Made by a program: the position numbers and the translations under genes. The notes under the pieces are model-generated. The model was not told where the DNA came from. It did not search any database and was given only the letters and a program-made list of their open reading frames with translations. From Falciphora oryzae (lineage: Eukaryota; Ascomycota; Sordariomycetes; Magnaporthales; Magnaporthaceae): a stretch of DNA of 64,000 bases. The stretch is from NCBI GenBank assembly GCA_000733355.1, contig JNVV01000037.1, positions 295,154 through 359,153 of the forward strand, written 5' to 3'. Position 1 is the stretch's first letter, and every line of letters starts with the position of its first letter. This document shows, piece by piece, positions 36,242-47,096 of this stretch.

Positions 36242-37075
36242 GTTGTGAGGGAGGCTATGGCGAGAAGCAGGGAGATGGGCACCACGTTTGGGTTTTGGGC
36301 ACGGTACAGGGCATCGATAGCAGTTAAATTGTGGGACGACTACCAGGCCTACAGGGCTCGTGAGGACACGGGGTAACCTGCGTTCGACTCGCCTCGGTGA
36401 GGGGAATCGGAAGAAGGTTACCGCGTGTATATTGAGGCATTGGTTCAAAGGGGAGGTTAACTGAAAACGGCGATATGGTAAAGGTCTTTATGTAAAAGTA
36501 GCCAGCTCTAGCATAGCGAAAAATGGTCTGTTCCATGCAATAAAGGTAGCGTTCGATTGCCCTCGTTGAGGCGAATCGAATGATGGTATTGCCAAAAGGA
36601 AAAGTTGAAAATTGAAGTGGTGGCCGTCGACTGCAATAGGGGATTGTTTTAGGCGTGCGTAGACGTTACCCATTTGGGCAATATATGCGGTGGCGATAGT
36701 TGACCGAAAGATTTACTGGGTCCGGGTGGGTATCGCAATACGGGGGTAACACTTTTCGAGCTTTGCCGGCCAACTTGCGATTTTCTTTTCGCAATAATTC
36801 CAGCGTTTGTTCTCGTCGGGACTTGGTGCATTTTGATCGCCTTTTCGAAGCCAATTGAATGCCGTAACCCGCGGCGCAATTGATGCTATTTTCATCTATT
36901 TAAAAGCGAGTGGTGGTGTATCTGGTAACCTGCCCAGTGGTGATCTCCGTGTTTTGCAAACCCTCAACCTCCCCGAAATCCAACAAAGCAACTGACAATA
37001 ACACTCCCCAATAACTTTAGCAAAACAGATCGCCCGAGTACGAAAATACCCTCATTCGAACCGCCCGAACCGCGC
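36242..37075. other. Harbinger internal spacer between convergent genes
   Basis: Region between the stop of the transposase and the stop of the Myb-like gene. Two related patches (36380-36420 and 36545-36590, both tcgattcgcctc..gaggcgaatcgaa-like) suggest small inverted repeats. No other gene seen. Confidence 0.4.
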
Positions 37076-37953
37076 CTACAAACCCTGCCCTTCGTTTTGC
37101 ACGAAATCCACAATCAAGTCCCTGTCCTCCACGTCGGTCAGCCACCAGTGCGCGAGGCTTTCGTTTTCTTTGAAGGCTTTGACCAACTGCACCCTAATCC
37201 GGCCCGACAGCATATTCCACGGGTGCTTCCGGAGCTCTTTGGAGGCCCAAATCCACTCTTCACGCCTTAGCCAGTGCCTGGAAGGCCGGCGGCCGGATCC
37301 AGGGGCCTGGGAAGACCTCGCAGGTGAAGGGCTTGAGTCCCAATCAAGCCCTAAATCTGCCCGTGCCAGAACCCGTGCAGCCTCGAGAAAGCGGTCCCCG
37401 ACGTGAACCTGGGCTTCCGCTACCGTGAGGTGCCCGGCCCTGCCAGAGGGACGTCTCCTGCCGGCTCCAGGGCTCTGCCGATCTTCCGGATCTTCGTCGG
37501 CCTCGTTCAAGGCCGCCAGGCGCTGGGCAGCCGTGGTTATATGCTCCCTTGTCCCCCAAGTCCCTGTGAAAACAGCGTAGTGAAGATCCGGCCGAAAAAG
37601 AGCCGTTCTGCGCATCCAGCGTGCGTCGGGCCGGAGGGAAAGGAAGGCCTGCCAAGCTTGATCGCTGGCGAGATACAAGCCCGTGATCGGATCCAGGGCA
37701 ACCCCTGAGCGTTTCCCGAAGTCTATCCAGTCTTTGAACCTCGTTTTCAGGCCGTTATATTTGTTTTTGACCCTATCAGCCCACCGGATCTCTGGCCAAC
37801 GCTCAGATAAAGCCGCAGCGGCTGTCTTTTGGCACTTGGCAACGCAGGACGAGATCGCCGGATTCAACTTCCCCTGCCGGGCCGACTCTGCGAGAGACTC
37901 GAGGAACACTTCAAGCTGATCAACAGTCCAGTCAGAGCGTCTGCGAGGCTGCA
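37076..37953 (-). pseudogene. Harbinger Myb/SANT-like ORF, C-terminal part
   Basis: Second Harbinger gene, whose product binds TIR DNA and brings in the transposase. The exon starts at the copia insertion point with YLQPRRRSDWTVDQLEVFLE, a Myb_DNA-bind_3 type domain (W..........A......W..I..K...LK..FKDW, residues about 8-85 of this part), then a Ser/Arg/Pro-rich linker and a C-terminal block (WIWASKELRKHPWN, LVKAFKENESLAHWW). The stop is at 37076. Codons match those at 46295-46619 across the copia element in the same phase, using the shared gatac duplication. So the ORF was complete (about 400 codons) before the insertion. Confidence 0.75.
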
Positions 37954-37958
37954 GATAC

Positions 37959-38208
37959 TGTCGCAAAGGATCGAGGGGGTCCTCCGGCCATGCCGGCCAG
38001 GGTCGGCATCGCCACCCTCGCTGGCGTCGCAGGTGCTCAATAAGCGGTTACAGAGCACTCGGCGACGCCGAGAGGGGCTCTCCACTCCTACTGCGCACTT
38101 ATGTATAAAGACCCCGAGGGTCGAAGACCCTCGGGCGCTTTCCTATTAGTTTTTTAGAGGTAGAAATAAAGCCAAACGGTTTACTGCATGCACTTCTACT
38201 TTGCAATA
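37959..38208 (+). repeat. Copia 5' LTR
   Basis: tgtcgcaaag to ctttgcaata. It contains a TATA-like gtataaaga at about 38102, directly before the palindrome ccgagggtc gaa gaccctcgg, and a second palindrome ctcggcgacgccgag upstream. Confidence 0.92.
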
Positions 38209-38223
38209 GTTATGAGCCCGGCG
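38209..38223 (+). promoter_or_regulatory. Probable primer-binding site (half-tRNA iMet type)
   Basis: gttatgagcccggcg starts right after the 5' LTR. It is complementary to the anticodon-stem region of initiator tRNA-Met (..gggcucauaac..), the half-tRNA priming known for Drosophila copia. Inference from general tRNA knowledge, not compared with this genome's tRNA. Confidence 0.5.
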
Positions 38224-38229
38224 TTTTGA

Positions 38230-39760
38230 ACCCCCTTTTCGCATTTTAAATGCTGTATCGCAATTGCCCCTTCTACCTCCGCTTACCTACCTTTATCAAA
38301 CACACAAAGACCTTTACCAATGCGCGGCAGGCCCGTGTAAAACACCCGTTCCACGCTTACGAGCCTACCGATCCCCGACGTTAAAGCTATCGCCACCTCC
38401 TTTTCGAACTTCCACTATTAGCCCATATCGCCTCCACCAAAACCCCGGCGTTCCCTGAGCACTCCTTAAAACGTTTCCAGTGCGTTAAAAGCACCCACCA
38501 TATTAAATAACGATGCGAGTCTGCTCCCTACGGGGATCCTGCAAAATAAGCACCAATGGCACACATAGTTTACGGTTTTCCGGCAAAACGCCCAAATGCT
38601 CGCTATCTGGCATAAGGTTAACCCTAATTTGCAACCAGATATCGAGCAAACGTACTTTAACCCTCCCACTTTGAAGCAAATTCAACGGGAGGACAGGGAT
38701 AATACGCTTAAAGCATACGAAATACAACTGCTCGTTTGGAAAAAGCTTACTTAAATCGAAAAAAACCAGCGCATTAAAAACTGGGATAAGGAAGGATAAA
38801 AGGCTGGAAAGCCTTATCCCGAGCTAAAAAAATCCGGTTTTCGCCACTTAAAATGAGCTTAACAAACGCTTTACGAATGCGCAACAAGCATGGAAGAACA
38901 GCAATAAGGCGAGCGTTTCCGATAAACAGCTTATAGCACTTACCAAATGGGTGTCTACCTTTGTCGACCGCTCCGTTCTTACCGAGGCTATGCAAAAGGC
39001 GAATATCAAAAGGTGGGCCTTTTTTAAAGGAATAGTTAGATGCTTGTAGCTGTTGCTCGCTCCTAATGCAACGCTTTCGAACGATTGGGTAATTGCGCAG
39101 TACAACAACGCCTTTAAAAAAGCGAGGAGCACGACGGATACCAACAAATGGTTCGTTAAATTCCGCCTTGCGTTTGGGCAGGCCCAGATCTATTAGATCC
39201 CTTAAATTATGGGTGCCAACGGCGCTTTGGAGTTCCTGGATGCCGTGGAGCGCTTCCAGGCCTTTTAGGCTAAGCGCCATGCCGAAAACCTTGCAATCGG
39301 TGCCAGTAACAACACTTTTAAAACCCTAATTGACCAGTTCGGCTCACTCCAATACCGAGATTCCATACGGAAAATCGGGGGCAAAAAGAACCCGGTTTAT
39401 GCCACTTTGGGCGGAAGCTCGGCATCTACTAACGAACACTCGAAGCAAAGGAACGAAAGCTCCCAACGCAACGAAAAATTTCAAAGGAATAATAGCAAAA
39501 CATACAACTGCCCGGCCAGCCACAAAAATTACCTATAGAAGCCAGAATGGTGCTGGACCATACAGTACGCCCTTACAAGGTTTGCGACGCGCGGTAAGCC
39601 TCCTACCGAGCAAAAGGTTAAAGCGATCAAAAAGGAACTTGAAAAGCCATAGTGGAAAGGCTTCAAAAAAACCCTGCTGGGGATTAATCGCTTCGCCAAT
39701 TCCGATTGGGGGAAGCACCAGCAAAGTTTAAAAAGCAACCAAAACCAGCCCAAACCAAGC
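38230..39760 (+). pseudogene. Copia gag relic
   Basis: Frames separated by TAG/TAA codons read as a gag-like protein: ALTKWVSTFVDRSVLTEAMQ, FKTLIDQFGSLQYRDSI (about 39310-39365), then a stretch with a single Cys-Pro knuckle-like YNCPASHK near 39500 where a CCHC would be expected. No open frame longer than about 130 codons remains. Assigned by position before the protease. Confidence 0.6.
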
Positions 39761-39779
39761 CATATCAACGCGGCAATTT

Positions 39780-42700
39780 TCGAAAACATTAGCAACGCTA
39801 ATGCGGTGTACTTAACGATCAGCCCGGTGCATAGCGCGCACTGGTACAGCACGCTTTTGGATAACTGCGGTGCAGTACATTTGGTTAACTCCATCGACAA
39901 ACTGGATTTAGGATCCTTTGTACCGAGCGACGGCAACGAGACCGTAGAATGCGGTACCTAAACGCTCCCGATATTAGGCAAAGGAAAGCGCACTTTTAAA
40001 AGATCGCTCTTCGGCGACAAGGACCTAGTGCTTAACGACGTCGCATTTGTGGATGGCTTTTACGTCAATATCATCTCTGAAGCAAGGCTTAGGGCTGCAA
40101 GCGTCTGGTTTTGTGGCTTAAATTGCACTTTGCGCATAGGACCCCTAGATTCGAGGCTCCTCGTCAGGCAGTTGGAACGCAAAAGCAATGTTGTTTTTTT
40201 CGAATACAAGCACTCTTCCTCCTACAATCGTGCTTTAAAAGCACTCGAACAGGCCTCACCAAAGCTCGTAATGGCCATACGCAGCAAATACTCTCGGCGA
40301 GTGCGCGCCAATCCGACCTGGCGCCCTAGCATCGATTACACCAAGCCCAGGGAAGATACGGCACACCTATGGCACTTACGGAGTGGGCATTTAGGTCAAC
40401 AAGCACTCGAAGCTATAGTTTGAAGCGCTCGGAACGTACGGATCAAAGGGATACGGCAAATCGAATGCGAAAACTGCGCGACAACGCATGCCAAAGCGCT
40501 CATCTCTTAACGCAAAATGGACCCGGCCCCCAGGCCATTTTAAAAGGTCTGGCTGGACCTATTCCACTTTTCATCCAACGGAAATAAGCAAAAGGTCCTT
40601 CTACTGCTAAAGGACGACTTCAATAGCAAACTCTAAAGGCATACGCTATCCGGTAAAAGTGCTAATGAACTTACGCTTTTGCTAATCAACTGGGAAGCTT
40701 AAGTCGCCCGTCAATACGGTCTAAAGGTCGCCATCTTCCGACATAACAACGAGCCAACCCTAATCGCGCACAAAAGGAAAACATGGTACCAAAGGTGGTG
40801 TAAATCCATAGGTATCGAACTGGAAAACCCACCGCCGGATACTCACGAACCCAATAGCAAAATAAAGCGCGCAGGACAGGACGTTATCACTCGCTCGATA
40901 CGCATGCGGCAAAGCGCTAACCTTCCCAAAAAGCTTTGGCCGGAAGCCGTTCACGCAGCCATCTGGCTTAAAAACATAAACCCCTCGTCCTCGAAAAGGA
41001 TGCGCTCGCCTAACGAAATCATGCTTTCCTAATTCAAAGGTTATTTCCGTCACTACACCCCGGAGCTCATTAAGGGGCTAAAAACGGATTTGCGCCCGGA
41101 TTAAAACGGGGTTTATACTTACGGCTGCCGAGCTTACGTGCTCAACCCGGAAAAAGCCAAAAACAACAAACGCACCGAGTTTAAGGTACAACCGCGCGGG
41201 CACATCGGATACCTAGTGGGCTATAAGGCCTCGCATATCTACAGGATCTAGGTACCGAGCAAAGCACGCATTATAATATCCCGCGACGTGCGTTTCAATA
41301 AAGGAACCTTCTTTTTAAAGCTGGAAAAAGAGCCCCCTATCGCCCAAGAAATATACGATATGCTTTTAGCAATAGATAAGCAAAAGGAGCCTCTCCAATC
41401 CCGAAAAGGACTTGCAAATGCACTCGGACTTCTGACGCCAGAAGTTCCGGAAGCACCTATCACCGCAACCAAACATCCGGGTCAAAATTCGGGGGTGCAG
41501 GCGCCAAAAGAGATCGTCGACGACCAACCTCCTAAAAAGCAGGTTGTAAAACTGGCCCAGAAAAACGCGGAAAACGCCGTAGACGTGCGACGTCAGGCCG
41601 CGCAAAGAATCCCGACTCCAGATGCTTTAAAAGGCAGCCAAGCAAAGGAGCTGGTACGCCGTTAGGAGCCGGATAGCGACTCCGACAGCGGCCCTGGTAA
41701 GGTAGGGGGTGGCCCTACCAACCTAAGGGGTGACGAGGATAAGCCGCAAAGGGGGCGTTAGCGTTCGCTTCCCATAGCGCGCTTTCTCGCACGTTACTCG
41801 GATGCGCGGGAACACCAACTGAACACTCCGGAGCCTAACGAAGGCCCGGAAATCCGAAACACTATTGTGGTTAAAACCGATCAACCACCAGTTAAAAAGG
41901 ATCAACAACAGCCCCTTTCACCTACGCCGTAACAGTTAGCGAGTGCTTCACAAGCACCGGCGTAAACACCACCTGCTCCTCAAATACCAACCGCTTAACA
42001 GTTTGCTAAGGATTCGAAAGCGGCAAAAAGGCAAAAGCTAAAGGAAGAACGATCCCTAAAAAGGAAGGCCAATTAGCAAAGGAACCTTATTAACTACGTG
42101 TTCGCCACGCTACAAAGCAAGGAGCTAACGGATCAACCCTTTAAAAGGAAACCACTCAAACAGCGGTGGGACGACTTTTTCTGCACGTATTTGCCTAATT
42201 ACTAAAAAGCGATAGCAGAGAGCTTCGAAAGCCACCGTCCCCTTTACGAAATCGTTGCGGCCATAACCCTAAAAACGGCAAACAGGCTCAAATACCAGGC
42301 AGGCAAAAAAATACACCGGGATGCTTTACAAAGCGTCCCCAAATCCTAAAAGGAGCTTAATAAGCACCCGTTGGGACCCCAGTTCAAAAAAGCCGCTCTG
42401 GCAAAAGTGACGGGGTTTATAAAAAAAGGCATTTGGGCTGAGCTACCGCGTGCTAAAGCCTTTAACAGGGCGCTCGATATCAAATGGGTATTTGCCTACA
42501 AGTTTAACGAAAACGGATACCTTAAAAAGTTCAAAGCGAGGGCAATGGTTAGGGGTAACCAACAACCGGTTAACTCGCTACAAAATACCTACGCCGCAAC
42601 ACTCGCTGCTCGAACGTTCCGGATTATAATGGCGATCATGGCTTTTTTCGACCTAAAAGCATACCAAATGGACGTAAACAACGCGTTCCTATACGCAAAG

Positions 42701-43905
42701 CTCGGTACAAACCACGAGCCAGTTTACGTCAACCTTCCACCTGGCTTTGCGAAACCAAGCTACGTAGCACGCCTTCGAAAAGCCCTTTACGGAATGCGAA
42801 ATTCTCCCTTATTTTAGTATCGAAAGTTGGCAGCAACCCTTAGGGAGCTTGGCTTAAAGGCGGTTGCAAACGAGCCCTGCCTGTTTATAAACGAAGCGCG
42901 CCAAGTGTTCCTGCTCTTTTATATCGACGATATCGTGCTTTTTTACCGTAAAAAGCATGCGAGCAAAGCACAACGCGTTTTAAAAGGTTTCCGCGATAAA
43001 TACGAAATGCGAAAAGGACTACTGGAATGGTTTTTAGGCATAAAGATCGTTAAGAATAGGAAGGACCGTATAATTACCCTACTGTACGACTCCTACATCG
43101 AAAAAATCGCCCACCGCTTTAACTTTAATGATAAGGCAATTTCCCCAAGCATCCCGCTCCCCGTTAAAAAGCTTACGAAGCACTTAAGCACGGCTACTGC
43201 GCAAAAGGTACTAATTTTTTAAAAGAAAGTAGGGTCGATATTTTATACGGCTATTATAGTTAAACCCGACGTTGCGCACGCAGCTGCAGCGCTTTCCAAG
43301 CACCTAACTAACCCCTCGCTTGCGCATTACAAAGCTGCAAACCAAACGATCAAATACCTGCACGGAACGAGGTTCCTAGGTATTAAATATGGTCGAAGCC
43401 GAAAAATTAAGCACTTGAAAATTGCGGGAGATTTTTCCTTTGCAAACGACCCCGAAATAAGGCATTTTTCAAAAAGCTACGTTATGTTCCTTTTTAAGGG
43501 ACCGGTTAATTGGAAAGCAGGAAAATAAGCGACCGTAACAACCTTAACTACCGAAACGGAGCTTTTAACGCTCGCTAAAGTGGCTAAAAAAAATCATAGC
43601 TTTAAAAAAACTCTTCCAAAACGTGCAACTGGAGCTCGGCGAACCCTGGAGGATTTTTTGCGATAATAAGCAAACGATTCGACTAGTGGTATAAAATAAC
43701 GCCCGTATTGCAACCGCACTCCGGCACGTTAATATCCAAAACATGTGGCTACGTCAGGAGCATTTAAAAGGGTCCTTTAAAGTTACTTACCTCGAAACCT
43801 CCGAAATGCCGGCAGACGGCCTAACCAAGGCACTATCGAAAGCCAAGTTTGAGCATTTTAAATTACTTCTAAAGTTGCATAACGCCGCCCGAAACGTCTT
43901 TTAAA
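39780..43905 (+). pseudogene. Copia pol relic (PR-IN-RT-RH)
   Basis: Protease: WYSTLLDNCGAVHLVN (about 39842), with Asn-Cys in place of the usual Ser after the catalytic Asp. Pre-integrase: TAHLWHLRSGHLGQQAL (about 40360). Integrase core: VWLDLFHFSSNG (40549 on) and the C-terminal KNNKRTEFKVQPRGHIGYLVG. Reverse transcriptase: IKWVFAYKFNENG, FDLKAYQMDVNNAFLY, VYVNLPPGF, RKALYGMRNSP and the catalytic FYIDDIVLF (about 42917-42945). RNase H: PDVAHAAAALSKHLTNP, KYLHGTRFLGIKY. Around twenty in-frame TAG/TAA codons, mainly at Gln/Trp positions, leave it inactive. Confidence 0.85.
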
Positions 43906-44200
43906 GCTCGGTTAAGTAACGAAAAGGAGACCACGTTAACGGAAGCTCGGCAAGGTACAAATGAGCAAAACGACCCAATATGCATTTTCCTTTAAAAAAA
44001 AAAAAAAAATAACAACGCAGGAATGGTGGCAGCGGCGGCAGCAGGAGATAAAAAACGGGCGTTGTAGCCCAAAAACGACGAACAGAGATAAAAAACGGCC
44101 TTTATGGCCGCAAACGTCGTCCTCCTCCTTTTTCCTTTCCTTTTCCCTATTCCTCTCCTCTTTTTCCCTTTCTTTTTTAAGCTTTTTAAAGCGCGGGGGG

Positions 44201-45539
44201 CTAAATACCGCGCTCGCGGCGGTAATTAGCGCTTATAAAAGCGATGCCAGCCAGGAAATCGTCGCTAAAACGACGATACCCGGCCAGCATTATATCTCCC
44301 ACCGCGCCTCCCTTATCGTTATTATCGTTATCCCGTTTCCTCCTCGGGCTTTGATTCCGAGGAGGAGCATCCCCTGTTTTGCGGGAACGCTTCGCGCGCA
44401 CCTCCTCCTCCTCCGAATCGCTCTCTTCCTGCGCGACTATCTTTAAGTAACCGCGCGGATACGGCCTAATTAAATCGCGGACGATAGTACGGAATCTCCG
44501 AACCTCCGCCCTATCGTTACGGGCGAAAGCCTTTCCGAGCAGGATAGCCCTGCTACGGAAAGTCTCGTCCGCAAGCAAAGGCTTACAAAAGTGACCCGCC
44601 GAGCACTGCCAATAACGAGGGGCTTTGCCATCCCTGCGTTTACGGCGCATGGGACGGTCGGAGCAGAGCCCGCGGTACCCCGTTAGGTACGCGCGGGTGC
44701 AGCCGTCGCACGGGACAGCCCAAAGGGTTGCCCCTTCGGGCATCCCGATAACGGTGCCCCCTTCGAAGGCAGGCCGGCGAAAACGGGAAACGGGGGCGCG
44801 AACGCGGCCGCGCGAAGACTATAAAAGAAAAGTTAGCACAAAAAAGGGGGTAAGGTTTGGGAAAAGCAGTCGGGTGCGTTGAAAGCATTTAAACCAATAA
44901 GCTTTTGCTCGCGTAGCATAAACACACAAAATTTACCGGGGACGGGGGCTTACCCCGGCTTTGCCGGTCCGCCCGAAGCGACCACAAAATTTCGTCGACC
45001 TTTTCCTCCTTTTCTTTTTTTTTTTCCTCCTTCTCGCTATCCACGTCCGCCGGGCGGACCCTCCTTTCGTCGTTTACCCAATTGGGAACCGGAGAACGCT
45101 CCTTTTCGAACGAAAGGGACATTCCCGGGGGAACGACGGAAAAAGGCCGCTTAACGGATGTGTCTTTGAAAAGGGCCAAGGCCGCGGCGGCAGCAAGGAC
45201 GAGGTCCGAATACCTCGCCCTCGGCGGCGGCAGCGGGCGCGCGGAAGGCAGCGGGCGGCGCGCGGGCGCAGGCGGTAGCGGCGCCGGAAGCGCGGCAGGC
45301 GGCGGCGGCGTTGTTGCTGCTGTTGCTATTATTGCTACTGCTGCAAGCGGAGGCTGCGAGGCCTCCGCCTGCGAGGCCTGGAGGGCCAGCGCCAGGTCGT
45401 AATCCAAACGCACTTTATATGCCCAATATGGTTAACGCACTCTCAAAACTATAAACCAAAAAGTGTAAAACACTTACTGCTTACGGGCTTGCGCCCGCTC
45501 CGCCGCCCTCTTTTGCCGAAACTTGGTATTGCCAAACAT
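44201..45539 (-). CDS. Spliced antisense gene inside copia: Cys-rich acidic protein
   Basis: Minus-strand gene between copia RNase H and the 3' LTR. Model: exon 45485-45539 (MFGNTKFRQKRAAERAQA), intron with GTAAGC donor and gcgttaac branch site, exon 44954-45412 (LRLDYDLALALQASQ, Ala/Pro-rich linker, KEEKKKEKEEKVDEILW), intron with GTAAGC donor and gtgctaac branch site, last exon about 44201-44760. The last exon encodes CDGC, GLC, QCSAGHFC, a possible zinc-binding module, then helices (FRTIVRDLIRPYP), an acidic EESDSEEEE run and a basic tail. Small Cys-rich proteins of this look are frequent, function unknown, in fungal genomes. No stop interrupts it although the sense pol is full of stops. 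A further 5' exon is possible. Confidence 0.55.
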
Positions 45540-45712
45540 CTGCAACAAATTAGCATCAGGTGCTCCTCAACTCGTCGCGCGCGCGCGCGCACGCCCCCGG
45601 AAACGCGGAAACAAAATGAACTTACGGTTATCTTGAGGCCTGGGCTCCAACAACGCATAAAAAGTTAGCCTGGCCTACCGCCGGAGAAGTTGAGGGTATC
45701 ACCACGTACAGA

Positions 45713-45979
45713 TTGTTGGTTGTTGCTGAAGAGACGAAAAGAGAGAGGAACGCCCGGGCAGAAGCCAACGGTAAAGCCTTTTTTGATATCGCGCAACTAA
45801 TGGCAGGTGCCGGGCGCGCACCAAAAAGGAAGGAACACCTAGGTCCTTACAAAGGGAAGGAGCCCACACGGGAGCGCCGACCCTTTGGGCAGGAACTCAC
45901 TAACGAGCACCCGGAGCCCCGGGTCAGGTTTAGAAAATACCAAAACGAGCACCCAATAAAGGGACAAAAACGCTCGTGA
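45713..45979 (+). CDS. Unrecognised short ORF before the copia 3' LTR
   Basis: Plus-strand frame, open upstream to about 45663, divergent from the antisense gene. Charged, low-complexity product (RERNARAEANGKAFFDIAQL, PKRKEHLGPYKGKEPTRERR). It could be a small accessory ORF or non-coding. No family recognised. Confidence 0.25.
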   Translation: MLVVAEETKRERNARAEANGKAFFDIAQLMAGAGRAPKRKEHLGPYKGKEPTRERRPFGQELTNEHPEPRVRFRKYQNEHPIKGQKRS

Positions 45980-46035
45980 TACTTTCATTTTAGCTTTCCT
46001 TTATTTATTACAACCGGTGCCCTCCGGGCACCAAC

Positions 46036-46044
46036 TGGGGGGTG
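46036..46044 (+). promoter_or_regulatory. Copia polypurine tract
   Basis: ctggggggtg directly before the 3' LTR, the usual place for plus-strand priming. Confidence 0.6.
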
Positions 46045-46294
46045 TGTCGCAAAGGATCGAGGGGGTCCTCCGGCCATACCGGCCAGGGTCGGCATCGCCA
46101 CCCTCGCTGGCGTCGCAGGTGCTCAATAAGCGGTTACAGAGCACTCGGCGACGCCGAGAGGGGCTCTCCACTCCTACTGCGCACTCATGTATAAAGACCC
46201 CGAGGGTCGAAGACCCTCGGGCGCTTTCCTATTAGTTCTTTAGAGGTAGAAATAAAGCCAAACGGTCTACTGCATGCACTTCTACTTTGCAATA
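46045..46294 (+). repeat. Copia 3' LTR
   Basis: 250 bp, same ends and hairpins as the 5' LTR; four transitions distinguish them. Confidence 0.92.
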
Positions 46295-46619
46295 GATACC
46301 CCTGGGAGATCCCCTGGGAGGTCCCCTGGGAGGTCCCCTGGGTCGACTGCGAGGATTGCAGAAGGGAGGAGGGCGTGGTAGGCCCAGGGGAGGCCGGAGG
46401 GGACGTCTCCGTCGATTCAAAGGGGTTAAAAAAGTCGAGGTTATCGTCGGGCTCTAGGCTTTCTACCGGGTTAAGGGGCGTTCCCAACGATAACTGCGTG
46501 GCCGGGAGGCCCTCCTCTTCCCCTTCGGGGGGTACAGGAGACGAGGGGGGCAGGGATTGGGCTCGATCCGCGCTTTCCTGGCGCCGGCGCCGGATGCGGA
46601 GGGATAGTTGACGAGGCAT
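46295..46619 (-). pseudogene. Harbinger Myb-like ORF, N-terminal part
   Basis: Starts ATG at 46619 (MPRQLSLRIRRRRQESADRA), Ser/Pro/Glu-rich, then four 12-bp repeats (46299-46345) encoding TSQG/ISQG-like units. It is cut by copia right after these. It continues in the same frame at 37953. Confidence 0.7.
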
Positions 46620-47096
46620 TGCAACGGAAGTAGGGGGTCGGTAGGTAGAAGGGAGGGTTGGTAGGTAGTGTAGGTAGGGTAAATTGATCTGTTCAACACT
46701 CGACTTCCACTTGAATCCAGACTACCAGAGGCTGCCACTTATATATCCCGTTAATCCCCGGCTTTTGAGCTTTCGAACGAGCTTAAAATTAGCCTCAGGG
46801 ACCCTTTGGATCCCTTTGAAAGTGAAGCCATTCAGGCCTGATTTTACCCGTGATCACGACTTTGTATGGGCCGTTGTTATATTTGGGAATAGCTTCTATT
46901 TCTGACGTTGCTGCAGTCGCTTTTTTATAAATAGACATGACCCAGAGGCCCTAGATGAAAACCAACTCAAAATCAGGGCGAAATGTACAAGTCCGGGCAC
47001 AGGGGCCCCCCGGAGGCCGTCTCCACGTCGAGAATAAGCTTAAAAAAAGAGGCAGGGATCAAAAAAACCAAAAAACCTTTAGTATCAAACACGCCC
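46620..47096. other. Harbinger right subterminal region and TIR
   Basis: No coding sequence. It would hold the promoter of the Myb-like gene. It ends with aaaaaccaaaaaacc and agtatcaaacacgccc. Confidence 0.6.

Larger units (their letters stand above)
37959..46294 (+). mobile_element. Copia LTR retrotransposon with antisense gene, TSD gatac
   Basis: Two 250-bp LTRs differing at four positions, all transitions, with a perfect 5-bp duplication gatac (37954-37958 and 46295-46299). Internal order gag, protease, integrase, reverse transcriptase, RNase H is that of Ty1/copia. gag and pol carry many TAG/TAA codons (RIP). Between pol and the 3' LTR lie more than 2 kb with an intact spliced minus-strand gene. 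The element is nested in the Myb-like ORF of the Harbinger element. Confidence 0.92.
34763..47096. mobile_element. Autonomous PIF/Harbinger element, split by a copia insertion
   Basis: Left end gggcgtgtttgatactaatt at 34763 and the matching inverted right end at 47096, both followed inwards by ggttttttggttttt. Between them are the two genes typical of Harbinger elements: a DDE transposase (35121-36241, +) and a Myb/SANT-like protein (minus strand, 37076-37953 plus 46295-46619), convergent. Removing the nested copia element leaves about 4.0 kb. Flanking trinucleotides do not match (taa on the left, cga on the right), unlike the short relatives, so one flank has been lost or exchanged. It may supply transposase for elements A and B. 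Confidence 0.8.
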
